A DNA stretch of 64,000 bases from PLOWO2-12-38-17 sp963709355 (GCA_963709355.1 CAVPVY010000005.1:1922001-1986000); one strand, 5' to 3'; positions 8,389 to 16,677 are shown, counted from the stretch's first letter. Notes: generated by a model from the letters alone, not told the origin. Program-made: numbers and translations.

Positions 8389-8772
8389 ATGGCTATAAAA
8401 ACATTGATGAAGAAGAAGGCAACAGATAAATGCGATAAAGATTTATTAAAAGTAAGTGATATGAAAGTGAAAAAGGTTGAGAAGCTTATTGAAAATAAGG
8501 CGAAGTCTGAACAATTATGTAAATTATATAGAGAAAAAGATATGATAGAGAAAGAGATTGAGAAGCTTACTGAGAAGCTGAATGCGGCAAAGAAAGAACT
8601 CGGGAAGCTTATTAAAGATTTGGAAATTATGAGAGAAGAACTTTTAAAGTTTACTATTAAACGTACCCCGTATGTATCAAACGAAGAAATGCAAGAGATA
8701 GAGAAAACGCTTTCCGATGATGACTTGTCCGATAGTGATTTTGTAGACGGCATGAAATGGCTTGGACGATAG
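8389..8772 (+). CDS. Coiled-coil putative antitoxin paired with a RelE-like toxin
   Basis: The 127-residue product is almost wholly helical: Lys/Glu-rich coiled coil from about residue 25 to 90 (KDMIEKEIEKLTEKLNAAKK), followed by an acidic tail (EKTLSDDDLSDSDFVDGMKW). AAGGGGG precedes the ATG. The end overlaps the start of the RelE-like gene by 16 bases, an arrangement typical of antitoxin followed by toxin. I see no DNA-binding domain of a known antitoxin class (Phd, RHH, HTH or AbrB), so if it is the antitoxin it belongs to an unfamiliar type. Function is inferred from position. Confidence 0.6.
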   Translation: MAIKTLMKKKATDKCDKDLLKVSDMKVKKVEKLIENKAKSEQLCKLYREKDMIEKEIEKLTEKLNAAKKELGKLIKDLEIMREELLKFTIKRTPYVSNEEMQEIEKTLSDDDLSDSDFVDGMKWLGR

Positions 8773-9038
8773 AGTTTAAAGGTAAGTTTTCCAAATTTAT
8801 CAGTAAGCAAGAGAAGGACACCCAGGAAAGAGTGAGGATATCTCTGAACAAACTTCTTGATTATCTTAACAGTGGTGTTTTACCATTTGATGAGATGGAT
8901 ATTAAACAGTTACACGGCAAGGCAAAGGGGTTTATGAGATTAAGGATAGGGAAAATAAGGATAATATTTAAGATAAATATTGAGTTAAAGATTTTAGGAA
9001 TACATGCTGTAGATTACAGAGGGGGTATTTATAGATAG
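8757..9038 (+). CDS. RelE/ParE-superfamily toxin
   Basis: At 93 residues this has the usual size and pattern of the RelE/ParE fold: an N-terminal strand (WTIEFKGKFSKFI), two helices, and a C-terminal beta sheet with the cluster FMRLRIGKIRIIFKIN and a closing VDYRGGIYR. Arg and Lys residues of the sheet are where mRNA-interferase members hold catalytic residues. The ATG at 8757 lies within the preceding gene, so translation is probably coupled. The target (ribosome-bound mRNA or gyrase) cannot be told from sequence alone. Confidence 0.75.
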   Translation: MAWTIEFKGKFSKFISKQEKDTQERVRISLNKLLDYLNSGVLPFDEMDIKQLHGKAKGFMRLRIGKIRIIFKINIELKILGIHAVDYRGGIYR

Positions 9039-9088
9039 ATTAAGAAGTCAGGTGTTCCTTCCTAAACTATTTTAGAAAGGAGAATGAC

Positions 9089-9748
9089 ATGAAATACTAT
9101 ATGGTTTTGTTGTTTTTATTGTTATTTGTATGCTATGCACAAGCTGAAGATGTATATAATTATAGTAACTCTAATCCTAATTACAGCTCTGGAGACATTA
9201 CGTTCCCGACAAAAAGCACACAGACGTGGAAATGCCCTAGGTGTGGGACTACACAACAGAAACCGCCGGTGAACTATTGCGTATTTACTCCCTTATCTCA
9301 AAACGAAAGTCAAGACCCTAAAAATATCATACCTGATTTACCAGACCCTAGAAATATTGTAATTGACGAACCTAGTGGGACTGGAACTACACAACAGAAA
9401 CCGCCGGTGATTAGTAAGAAGGCTTCAAAATGGAAAATAGAGGATTTAATACTGGCAGTAGCGTTTTTAGAACGTGAAGTAAAGAATATAATACAGGCAA
9501 CAGATGATGTAACAGCGTCTTTATACCAGGAAGTAGAGGATTTAAAAGGTGAAGTAGAGGATTTAGAACAGAAAGTAGAGGATTTAGAAAGTGAAGTAGA
9601 GGATTTAGAACAGAAAGTAGAGGATTTAGAAAGTGAAGTAGAGGATTTAGAACGGAAAGTAAAGGATATGGAATTCGAAATCGGGATGATTCCACTTCTG
9701 TTAATGGAAATAGAAGAAATAAAACGAAAGTTACGGTATGGCTATTAA
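9089..9748 (+). CDS. Secreted coiled-coil protein with heptad repeats
   Basis: A strong GAAAGGAG site precedes the ATG. Residues 1-19 are a signal peptide ending YAQA. A short Cys region follows (WKCPRCGTTQQKPPVNYC), reminiscent of a zinc ribbon knuckle. The segment GTTQQKPPV appears twice, about 45 residues apart. Residues 148-196 are seven heptads of the form E/K-V-E-D-L-E-x (alternating EVEDLEQ and KVEDLES), predicting an uninterrupted coiled-coil stalk. The C-terminus is short and basic (EEIKRKLRYGY). I do not recognise a family. It probably acts in the periplasm or on the surface as a trimeric or dimeric stalk (inference). Confidence 0.65.
   Translation: MKYYMVLLFLLLFVCYAQAEDVYNYSNSNPNYSSGDITFPTKSTQTWKCPRCGTTQQKPPVNYCVFTPLSQNESQDPKNIIPDLPDPRNIVIDEPSGTGTTQQKPPVISKKASKWKIEDLILAVAFLEREVKNIIQATDDVTASLYQEVEDLKGEVEDLEQKVEDLESEVEDLEQKVEDLESEVEDLERKVKDMEFEIGMIPLLLMEIEEIKRKLRYGY
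9530..9676 (+). repeat. Seven 21-base tandem repeats within a gene
   Basis: Units of the form GAAGTAGAGGATTTAGAACAG and AAAGTAGAGGATTTAGAAAGT alternate with nearly identical codons, so the true period is 42 bases. The first and last copies have diverged. Near-identity at synonymous sites indicates recent expansion. Confidence 0.85.
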
Positions 9749-10012
9749 CGCAAAAGACTTCCCTTTTGCTTAAAATAATTGTTACAATTGTAGCGTAAAA
9801 TACCCTGTAATGAGTTATGGTCATTGCAGAATGATAAAAAGCGTATAGCAATATCCGTATATATAATGGCTGTGTATGAAAGCCGAGACCTTCCATTGCG
9901 ATAACAGGAAAAATGATATTGGATTAAATAAAAGACCGTGATAATAGAGTAAAGTAGTTTTACAGTTTTACACGTAAATAATCTATCAGATAAAAATAAA
10001 AGGACTGAGAAT

Positions 10013-10282
10013 ATGAAGACACCAACAATATCTTATAAAGGACAGGTTGCCATACCTAAAGAGATAAGAGAGGCTTTGCATATCAAGGCTGGGGATAAGG
10101 TGGCATTTAAGATAGATAAAGGAAGGATTGTATTAGAACCGACATTGAGCGTCCCACGCTCTCAGGCATGGTTTTGGACTCAAGAGGTGCAGGAAAAGGT
10201 AAAAAGGGCTGATGAAAACTTTAAGAAAGGCAATTTTAAGGCTTATGGGGTAGATAAGTTTGTTAAGGAACTGAAGGATTGA
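10013..10282 (+). CDS. AbrB/MazE-type antitoxin
   Basis: Residues 1-45 form the swapped-hairpin AbrB/MazE DNA-binding domain (SYKGQVAIPKEIREALHIKA, then GDKVAFKIDKGRIVLEP). The C-terminal 45 residues are a flexible, charged segment (AWFWTQEVQEKVKRADENFK) that would wrap the toxin. The stop overlaps the start of the next gene (TTGA), so the pair is translationally coupled. The likely role is autorepression and neutralisation of the following RelE-like toxin. Pairing an AbrB antitoxin with a RelE toxin is a known mix-and-match arrangement. Confidence 0.8.
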   Translation: MKTPTISYKGQVAIPKEIREALHIKAGDKVAFKIDKGRIVLEPTLSVPRSQAWFWTQEVQEKVKRADENFKKGNFKAYGVDKFVKELKD

Positions 10283-10542
10283 GCAAGTATCTTATTGCTA
10301 TAGAATCTGAATTTTTTCCACAATATGACAGCCTGCCAAAAGAGATAAAGAAGAAGTTTAAGAAGCAATTAACCTATCTGAGAGACAATCCAAAGCACAA
10401 TTCATTACAGATACATAAACTTGAAGGGACAGACTTTTGGGAATTTTACGTTGATAAGGGCTACCTGTGCGTCTTTAAACAAGAGAGTAATGTTTTCAGG
10501 CTTTATTTTGTCGGTACACATAAATTGATTGATAATATTTGA
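10279..10542 (+). CDS. RelE-like toxin
   Basis: This 87-residue protein starts at a TTG overlapping the antitoxin stop. It shows the RelE/ParE pattern: a helix pair with SLPKEIKKKFKKQLTYLRDN, then HKLEGTDFWEFYVDKGYLCV and a final LYFVGTHKLIDNI. The last residues, usually holding a catalytic Tyr or His in RelE-type ribonucleases, are HKLIDNI. It forms an operon with the AbrB-type gene upstream. Whether it cuts mRNA is inferred from the family. Confidence 0.75.
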   Translation: MSKYLIAIESEFFPQYDSLPKEIKKKFKKQLTYLRDNPKHNSLQIHKLEGTDFWEFYVDKGYLCVFKQESNVFRLYFVGTHKLIDNI

Positions 10543-10820
10543 AAATTAAGGGATAGCTTGACGAAGCGAAAAGCCGTGTCATGGAATACCTGCCTTTATA
10601 AGTAGATGTTGTTTTTAAATTGACTTGAATAGGCAAAGTGCTATCATACTTAGGCAGCTATCCTTGAAAAGGGAACTCCCTGTCTATATTACAAACCTAT
10701 TGAACCGCATAATTCAGAGTTATCGTAGTAAATAGATAGCTGAATACACAAAGTTACTTTGGTTAATCACATTGATTGAGACGTTAAAACGCAACCATAA
10801 ATATAAAGGAGGTAAGAAAA
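10543..10820. other. Intergenic region with one inverted repeat
   Basis: The stretch contains GGATAGCT near 10550 and its complement AGCTATCC near 10666, plus a short AGGGA/TCCCT hairpin just after. No open frame of interest is visible. A good AAAGGAGG site at its end serves the lipoprotein at 10821. Confidence 0.4.
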
Positions 10821-11237
10821 ATGATAAGGAAAGGAATAGTCATCGGTCTTCTTATTTCTTGTGTAGCAGTCATTACCGGGTGTAGTGCTGCACATCACGC
10901 AGCCAGTACACAAGAAGGATTGCAAGGTAACCGATTAACAGTCGGAACAGTGCAGAAAGAAATTAGAAAGGGTATGTCAGGAGCGGAGGTGGCAGAAGCG
11001 TTAGGCTCTCCCAACATTGTTTCTACAGATGAACAGGGACGGGAAGTATGGATATATGACAAAATATCTACGGATAGGGTACAGTCAGAAAGTTCAGGTT
11101 ATGGCACGTTGATTTTGCTTGGTTATCGAGGAAGTGCTGGCGCATCTTCAACAAGTCAGCAAACATTAACAATCATTATCAAATTCGATACTGATAAAAA
11201 AGTTCGTGATTTTGCATACCATACATCAAGATTTTAA
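10821..11237 (+). CDS. SmpA/OmlA (BamE-like) domain lipoprotein
   Basis: AAAGGAGG precedes the ATG. The signal peptide ends in a lipobox, VITGC (Cys about residue 21). The body carries the SmpA/OmlA pattern: VGTVQKEIRKGMSGAEVAEA, LGSPNIVSTDEQGREVWIYD, and a closing beta strand LTIIIKFDTDKKVRDFAYH. Such domains bind other envelope proteins, as BamE does in the barrel-assembly complex. A Ser/Gly-rich loop (GYRGSAGASSTSQ) replaces the usual connector. First gene of a tightly packed three-gene lipoprotein operon. Confidence 0.8.
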   Translation: MIRKGIVIGLLISCVAVITGCSAAHHAASTQEGLQGNRLTVGTVQKEIRKGMSGAEVAEALGSPNIVSTDEQGREVWIYDKISTDRVQSESSGYGTLILLGYRGSAGASSTSQQTLTIIIKFDTDKKVRDFAYHTSRF

Positions 11238-11251
11238 TGGAGGGAGGCACA

Positions 11252-11779
11252 ATGAGATGGCTACTGGTTTTATTCCTTATTAGCATTTTATTTATAACCG
11301 GATGTCAAACAATTCCAAAAGACGCCCTGTCTTTGAGTCCCGAATCTCTTGCGCAACGCCAAATGCAAACTAGAAAATACGAAACAAGAGACGAAGCAAA
11401 GATTCTCGCGGCATGTGCTGGACTCCTTCAAGATTTGGGGTTTAATTTAGACGAGAGCGAAACAGAGCTGGGTGTTATTACTTCTTCCAAGACGCGAAGT
11501 GCTGTGAATGCGGGTCAACAAGTTGGAATGGTTTTTGTCGCTCTTCTTGGCGGTGGCATTATGCCTACGGATAAAGAGCAAAAAATGCGTGCATCCGTCA
11601 TCACACGACCCGGAGGAGAACATGGGGAATACATAGCTATTAGAGTAACTTTCCAGAGAATTGTATGGAACACACAAGGTCAAGTCACAGTCTCAGAAAG
11701 TTTAATTGACCCTAAAATATATCAAGAGTTTTTTGATAAGCTATCGAAATCTATCTTTCTGGAGGCACAAGAAATATGA
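11252..11779 (+). CDS. Lipoprotein, paralogue of the next gene
   Basis: The frame opens at an ATG at 11237 overlapping the previous stop, but GGAGGGAGG at 11239-11247 is spaced for the ATG at 11252, so I use that. The lipobox is FITGC. The mature protein shares a clear pattern with the following gene: MQTRKYETRDEAKIL, then LQDLGFNLDESETELGVITS, then a C-terminal DPKIYQEFFDKLSKSIFLEA. Unlike its paralogue it contains a hydrophobic, glycine-rich insert (GMVFVALLGGGIMP) that may contact the membrane. Family not recognised by name; probably an outer-membrane lipoprotein. Confidence 0.75.
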   Translation: MRWLLVLFLISILFITGCQTIPKDALSLSPESLAQRQMQTRKYETRDEAKILAACAGLLQDLGFNLDESETELGVITSSKTRSAVNAGQQVGMVFVALLGGGIMPTDKEQKMRASVITRPGGEHGEYIAIRVTFQRIVWNTQGQVTVSESLIDPKIYQEFFDKLSKSIFLEAQEI

Positions 11780-12195
11780 AAAATAATGCCGTCTTAGTTA
11801 TGATTGTATCGTTATTGCTTGTTGTAGGTTGTGCAACTACACAGCAACGCCTTCTAGACTCAGATTCCAGTCAAGTTCAACTAAGGAGTATTCAAACCAG
11901 AGCCTTTGACACAACAGATAAAGAAAAAACTTTAAGAACCGTTATATCTACTCTCCAAGATTTAGGATTTGTAATTGATAAGGCAGATGCAACGCTCGGA
12001 ACGGTCAGCGCTACAAAGTTGAAGTATTACGCTTTACGAATGACAGTTACTGTACGACCAAGAGGGGAAACTCAGCTTTTAGTTCGCGCCAATGCACAAT
12101 ATAATGTAAAGCCTGTTATTGACCCTGAACCGTACCAGCAATTTTTTACATCATTAGAGAAGGCTATGTTTTTAACTGCTCATCAGGCAGATTAA
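11776..12195 (+). CDS. Lipoprotein, paralogue of the preceding gene
   Basis: It starts at an ATGA overlap with the preceding stop and has GGAGG about ten bases upstream. The lipobox is LVVGC. Shared features with the preceding gene are IQTRAFDTTDKEKTLR, LQDLGFVIDKADATLGTVSA and EPYQQFFTSLEKAMF. The glycine-rich insert of the paralogue is absent, so this is the shorter form (139 residues). The tandem arrangement points to duplication followed by division of labour in one envelope complex (inference). Confidence 0.75.
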   Translation: MKNNAVLVMIVSLLLVVGCATTQQRLLDSDSSQVQLRSIQTRAFDTTDKEKTLRTVISTLQDLGFVIDKADATLGTVSATKLKYYALRMTVTVRPRGETQLLVRANAQYNVKPVIDPEPYQQFFTSLEKAMFLTAHQAD

Positions 12196-12534
12196 AAACA
12201 GATAAGCAGACACTGAAATGAATGTGTGACACAGGACGCTTTTTGAGTTTGCTATAGATTTGGGGGGAGGAATGGGGACATATCTTTACAGGTTGTCCTA
12301 GAATGAAATCAGCTTTAATAGCAAGAATAAAGACTGACCCCTTTGGTCCCAGGAAAAAGCCTTCTGCCACTGCATCTGACAACTTTAAGGAAGATACCCG
12401 CAAAGATAACGGTTGTCGTTTAGATAAATAACCGAACACATAAATTTACAGCTATCTTACTGAGTGAAAGAAGTGGAAATATGGGAAGTGTCCTCTCTCC
12501 TCTGAGGTACATTAACAACCGGGGAATTAACTAT
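12196..12534. other. Convergent intergenic region, possible mobile-element remnant
   Basis: This 339-base stretch lies between the converging lipoprotein operon and the RMD1-like gene. It holds phrases such as GGGGACATATCTTTAC and GAATAAAGACTGACCCC that I associate with ends of REP-type or small insertion elements, but no transposase frame is present. An antisense open frame here has no family pattern. Confidence 0.25.
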
Positions 12535-13575
12535 TTATAATCTCTTGTTAAACACCTCCAGAAAGAAAAGCAGGAAATAACCCACCAGCAGTATAAGCCA
12601 GCCAAAGGCAATAATAAATTCAAGTGTAGTCGAAAATGACATGGAAAAATTCTCGGAAATCATGCTGTAAATATCTTCAAGGCCATCGAGTGTCTTATTA
12701 ATATTCGTCCCCCACTCCTCCAAGTGCAGTTTTTTGGTAATCAGATCATACAAACGGGCAGAGTACCAGTCTCCAATGAGTTTGATATTGCGTTCCGTCG
12801 CCTCAAACTCCATTATAGATTCGGTACGTATCTGGATAATTTCACGCAACGCGTGTTTGACTTCTCTGGAACTCAACAAAGGTATCTTCCTAGCAGTCGT
12901 CCGCTGTAATAGCTGTGCGGCCTTTTCAAGACGATTCTCAAGCTCGCTTTCCAGCACCCTCAATTTCAGCAGTTGCAGGTTGGCAATCTCGAAAAGCTCA
13001 ATATTACTGGCAAAATCACCGCGAGGATCAAATACAAACGCCCCGTCCCAATCCACTATTGTTATATCATCTTTTGAATATTTCAAATTGAATTTGATGG
13101 TTGTATCAATCTCCTCCTCATCAAGGGGTATACGCTCAGTTTTCAAAAGTCCTGCAATACTGTCCTTATGACCCCAAATAATTTCCTCTGGATCGCCCTT
13201 ATAATCCGACACACAATACACGCTGTACTCTTCATCAAAGCCAGGGTTACAGTAATACTCCCATAAAATAGTTCTGCATTCAACGATAAGTGCACGTTTT
13301 AAATCAAAGACACGTTTGTCTAAAATATCGTCCATTTCTACAGATGCTTCTATAATAACTCCGGGCGGGCAGAATTTTACCAGGAAATCAACAGCCTTTC
13401 CTTCAATGTTTCTCTTTTCAGCCTTGATCACCATCTGCTTCGGAATGACACCTGGATACGAAGGTGAACTTTTAGTCTTTTTGATATCTACAATCTCTGC
13501 GGTATCTGGACTCAGTTTAGTAATTCCAACAAGGAATGAAACCAGTGTGCCTCTGACTATTGAATTAGCATCCAC
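12535..13575 (-). CDS. RMD1/YagE (DUF155)-like membrane protein
   Basis: The 346-residue protein uses a GTG start at 13575 with GAGGG upstream. The C-terminal half is helical, with an RLYDLITKKLHLEEWGTNIN segment, an LEDIYSMISENFSMSFSTTL helix, and a single transmembrane segment close to the end (FIIAFGWLILLVGYFLLFF). That arrangement, two long helices then one terminal membrane helix, is the mark of RMD1/Sif2/DUF155 proteins. The N-terminal half has no feature I recognise. Function in bacteria is unknown; the mitochondrial relative RMND1 supports translation. Family assignment is moderate. Confidence 0.55.
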   Translation of the reverse strand: MDANSIVRGTLVSFLVGITKLSPDTAEIVDIKKTKSSPSYPGVIPKQMVIKAEKRNIEGKAVDFLVKFCPPGVIIEASVEMDDILDKRVFDLKRALIVECRTILWEYYCNPGFDEEYSVYCVSDYKGDPEEIIWGHKDSIAGLLKTERIPLDEEEIDTTIKFNLKYSKDDITIVDWDGAFVFDPRGDFASNIELFEIANLQLLKLRVLESELENRLEKAAQLLQRTTARKIPLLSSREVKHALREIIQIRTESIMEFEATERNIKLIGDWYSARLYDLITKKLHLEEWGTNINKTLDGLEDIYSMISENFSMSFSTTLEFIIAFGWLILLVGYFLLFFLEVFNKRL

Positions 13576-13769
13576 AAACCAACCCTCTATTAGCAGATAT
13601 CAGGTGTAAAGACTTATTTACTTGTAAATGAAAATTTGAAATGTAATTGAGAAACTTATGCCAGCACGGTTATTTTGCTTCATTGCACTAATTTTCCATT
13701 GATTAACGGCGCAAACAGGCAGGCTTCAACTGTAGTAATATGTATTTACACGATTACGCAGACACGAAA

Positions 13770-14957
13770 CTAAAATAGCGAATACTTACCTTCCAGAATT
13801 CCTGTCCATAATTGAGGAACCTGACACAAATGCTTTCTTATAATTTCTTTGCATTTCTTATCTAACGTCTTTTTTGAAAGTTTCGACTGAATTCTGATGT
13901 GTGCAAATCCGGGTTCTGTAATCGGCGTTCCTATCCGGCTTACAAGATAGCACTCGGCCCCCAATATATCATGGTCTTTTGTAAGTTCTGCAGATATATT
14001 GTTTGCCGTAAGATTATATAATTTACCTGTATGAGTAATGGGATTCTTACCAGCTGTCGCCTCAAGGGTCATAGGTCTGTATGGTGTAATCAGCCCATTT
14101 GCTCTGTTTCCTCTGCCTACCTGTCCATCGTCTCCGCACTCGGCGCTTGTGCCAGTTATGGTCAGATAAAGAATATCCTTTTCATAATTATCTGCTGCAT
14201 TAATAACAACTGTAACTTTATGGTGTGATTGTTTCTTTATAAACTGTTGCACATAAGTAACCAATTCTTCTTTTATCCTGAAATATTCATCCTTTGATGT
14301 AACGAATCTTGAAACAAACGCAATTGCAATTGTAAGATTTATCCGTTCATTTATCCGTGTTCCCATGATTTTGATGTCTTCGCCAATCATGGGATATTTT
14401 TGTTTTACTTCAGGAGAATTTAGAAATTTTTCAGTCTGATAAACCATGGATTCTGTCTCAGTCAATGGTGCAAAACCAACACCAATTGATGTATCATTTG
14501 CTAGTGGAATGGCACTGTCAAATGTCGCCAACAGATCAAGGCTGCCCGTCCTGATTCTTGTTTCAACAACCACGTTTTTTTCGGGTTCGAGAAATCTTAG
14601 CCTTTCACTCATCCATTTGTGTGTCGTTTCTCTGGCTATTTCCTCAACAGGTATTTTTTCATTTCCCACAGACTCAACAGCACGTCCCACAACAATCAGA
14701 TGCAACGGCGTTGTCACTCTCCCTCCGCCGAAGCTGACCTCAGAACGGCCACCTACAAGCAAACACTTATCAATATTGTGGTGCAGAACCCTGTTAAATT
14801 TTTTGAGGTAATATCTTGAAAAGGCAATACTCAACTCTTCTGCAGCACGATCACAAAGCGTATCCGGGTGGCCCAATCCCTTGCATTCGACAATTTCTAC
14901 TGTGGAATCCTGAACCAGCACATCTTTAGTCTTTTCAATAACTATTTCCATAAGCAT
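13770..14957 (-). CDS. Methionine adenosyltransferase, archaeal type
   Basis: The enzyme makes S-adenosylmethionine from ATP and methionine. The sequence matches the archaeal MAT family (about 400 residues), not bacterial MetK: CKGLGHPDTLCDRAAEELS at the N-terminus, LVGGRSEVSFGGGRVTTPLH, TGTSAECGDDGQVGRGNRAN in the middle, and AGKNPITHTGKLYN and EPGFAHIRI near the end. Length is 395 residues. A second ATG three codons in (14951) is an alternative start. It stands alone between the RMD1-like gene and a stress-protein gene. Bacterial carriers of the archaeal form are uncommon, so horizontal transfer or lineage-specific retention is likely. Confidence 0.9.
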   Translation of the reverse strand: MLMEIVIEKTKDVLVQDSTVEIVECKGLGHPDTLCDRAAEELSIAFSRYYLKKFNRVLHHNIDKCLLVGGRSEVSFGGGRVTTPLHLIVVGRAVESVGNEKIPVEEIARETTHKWMSERLRFLEPEKNVVVETRIRTGSLDLLATFDSAIPLANDTSIGVGFAPLTETESMVYQTEKFLNSPEVKQKYPMIGEDIKIMGTRINERINLTIAIAFVSRFVTSKDEYFRIKEELVTYVQQFIKKQSHHKVTVVINAADNYEKDILYLTITGTSAECGDDGQVGRGNRANGLITPYRPMTLEATAGKNPITHTGKLYNLTANNISAELTKDHDILGAECYLVSRIGTPITEPGFAHIRIQSKLSKKTLDKKCKEIIRKHLCQVPQLWTGILEGKYSLF

Positions 14958-15018
14958 CTACTTCATTACAAAGTAGCAAGCCGTAAGTTTGTAATATCCA
15001 CAATCTTCAAAAGGAATC

Positions 15019-15483
15019 TCAAGGAAGTACAAATTCATGCTCAGGATGTTTGACGCATAAAACCGGACATGGCGCCTTTCTAACTACCTTTTCAGCAGTG
15101 CTACCAATTAACATGCGAGAAACCCCTGTTCTGCCATGGGTAGCAATTGTAATTAAATCAATATCGTATTTCTTTGCAGCCTTGATTATTTCTACAAAAG
15201 GTTCACCTTTTACAATAATGGTTTCCACCTTTATCTTTTCCAGAAATCTCCTCGGTATCAGATGGCTGATATTCTTTTTAGCCTCACGTCCCATCTCATC
15301 ATATATCCTGGATAGCGGCGTGTTTAAAGTGCCTAGTCCGGCAGAAACGTTTATCTTTGGAATAACGTGAAGGATATAAAGTTTTGCACTGCGTTCCATG
15401 GAAAAATCAAGGGCATACTTCAAGGCATGTTTTGAACATGCAGAAAAATCTGTCGGAAACAAAATCCTTTCAATCTTTATCAT
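15019..15483 (-). CDS. Universal stress protein, UspA family
   Basis: A single 154-residue Usp domain with the ATP-binding signature ATHGRTGVSRMLIGSTAEKV (G-x2-G-x9-G-S/T) at the C-terminus and the N-terminal RILFPTDFSACSKHAL strand-loop-helix. GGAG lies before the ATG. Its neighbours, an Hsp20 and a second Usp at 19.5 kb, suggest a stress-related neighbourhood. Whether ATP is bound can be predicted but not proved from sequence. Confidence 0.88.
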   Translation of the reverse strand: MIKIERILFPTDFSACSKHALKYALDFSMERSAKLYILHVIPKINVSAGLGTLNTPLSRIYDEMGREAKKNISHLIPRRFLEKIKVETIIVKGEPFVEIIKAAKKYDIDLITIATHGRTGVSRMLIGSTAEKVVRKAPCPVLCVKHPEHEFVLP

Positions 15484-15505
15484 TAAAATAACTCCAGAAA
15501 TAAGT

Positions 15506-16033
15506 CTATGTTTCTATTGTGTCACGCCGCCATGCAACGCGCATGAATTTCGCATTCTCATGTTTTTTGTATTCAACCTCTCCGTTGTAAGCCTTCTTTA
15601 GAATAGACCCTATACGCTGAGCTAGTTTTGCTGTTGTAGTAAGAATTTCTATTTCATCGCCTTTCTCGTTAATCTTCATAATCCTTTTTAAAGGATTATA
15701 TTTTTTTGAATGTTCATCTTCGTTACGAATAAGATTCATTATCTCCTGTTTGTGTTGTTTCAGAAAACTACCCTTTAAAGTAACAACTCCGCTTGGTACA
15801 TTCTCCTTTGTTTTCTTACATGCAGGACAAGTTACCCAGTTAATATCTTTTAATTTGCTTTTTTCTTTATAAAGTTCTTTATCGAGAAACCACTTCTTAT
15901 TATGATAAACCGCTTTGCAGATATTACAAATAGAGCCCGCGACCAGCCCTTTCCCTTTTGGTGGTAAATAGGGGTCATTCTCAGCATAAACTTTGTTCCT
16001 TGTATGCCTTCCAACCTCTCTTGGTACTTTCAT
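15506..16033 (-). CDS. BCAM0308-family zinc-ribbon protein (NMD3-like)
   Basis: The 175-residue product has two Cys-x2-Cys knuckles, ICNICKAVYHNKKW (about residues 36-47) and WVTCPACKKTKENVPSGVVT (about 67-86), followed by a basic alpha/beta part ending in YKKHENAKFMRVAWRRD. This is the layout of BCAM0308-family proteins, which look like the zinc-ribbon end of the ribosome export factor NMD3. They are often found near stress and respiration genes; the molecular role is unknown. Confidence 0.75.
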   Translation of the reverse strand: MKVPREVGRHTRNKVYAENDPYLPPKGKGLVAGSICNICKAVYHNKKWFLDKELYKEKSKLKDINWVTCPACKKTKENVPSGVVTLKGSFLKQHKQEIMNLIRNEDEHSKKYNPLKRIMKINEKGDEIEILTTTAKLAQRIGSILKKAYNGEVEYKKHENAKFMRVAWRRDTIET

Positions 16034-16245
16034 CTTTTATTAACATCTCCTTTCATTACGTCATTGATCATAATAAAACAAAACTCAATGTACTTATGTT
16101 TAATATTTATACTCAATATAGAGTAAACAGGACATATGTGCCCGGCGTTAGCTTTTCATGCATGTCTTATGTTCAAGTTATCAAAATCTCGAAGATACTG
16201 CCTGTCAACACTGTCCCTAATAGTTTAAAAAATCGTAACCCTGTT

Positions 16246-16677
16246 TTAACTTATCTTCACAGGAATTTTTTTTACCTCAGATTTTTCAATCTTTGGCAAG
16301 CTGACTTCAAGAATTCCATTCTTATACTCTGCCTTTATCTGGTCCGTCTTCACTGAAACGGGTAATGTAACCGACCTTGAAAAAGCCCCGTATTTCCTCT
16401 CGACGAAATGATAGTTTTTACTTTTCTCTTCTTTTTCAGACTTTTTCTCACCCTTAATTGTCAGGGTATCCCCTGTAATCGAAATATCAATATCCTTTGA
16501 CTCGACTCCGGGCACTTCCGCCTTTATAATAAGGTTTTCATTCGTCTCTGAAATATCCATAAGTGGTAACCAATTCGCTCTAGATGAGCCTCCCTTTTCA
16601 AAGAAGCTTTCAAGCAGCTTGTTCATCTCATCCTTTAATATAGAAAAATTTGGAAATTTCATTATTTCCGACGACAT
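16246..16677 (-). CDS. Hsp20/alpha-crystallin small heat-shock protein
   Basis: The ATG at 16683 is too close to the GGGAGGTA site; the second ATG (16677) sits at the right distance and gives MSSEIMKFPNF. Residues 40-143 form the alpha-crystallin domain, with DISETNENLIIKAEVPGV, GDTLTIKGEKKSEKEEK, YGAFSRSVTLPVSV and the A-x-x-x-G-I/V-L motif AEYKNGILEVSLPK. There is a C-terminal I-x-V assembly motif (IPVKIS). It is an ATP-independent holdase in the cytoplasm. Confidence 0.9.
   Translation of the reverse strand: MSSEIMKFPNFSILKDEMNKLLESFFEKGGSSRANWLPLMDISETNENLIIKAEVPGVESKDIDISITGDTLTIKGEKKSEKEEKSKNYHFVERKYGAFSRSVTLPVSVKTDQIKAEYKNGILEVSLPKIEKSEVKKIPVKIS

Noticed and set aside
8346..8810. Minus-strand Ser/Phe-rich frame
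   Set aside because: Antisense to the Lys/Glu-rich coiled-coil gene; composition is explained by that.
9411..9896. Minus-strand frame rich in Leu/Pro repeats
   Set aside because: It is the mirror of the heptad repeats of the plus-strand coiled-coil gene, which has the signal peptide and ribosome site.
9811..9900. Possible second copy of the RNA structure at 8243-8347
   Set aside because: Shares a few words (ATGGTCAT, GAGACCTTC) but the internal hairpin and the terminator are not preserved.
12164..12439. Minus-strand frame of 91 codons between converging genes
   Set aside because: No start signal or family pattern; overlaps probable element remnants.
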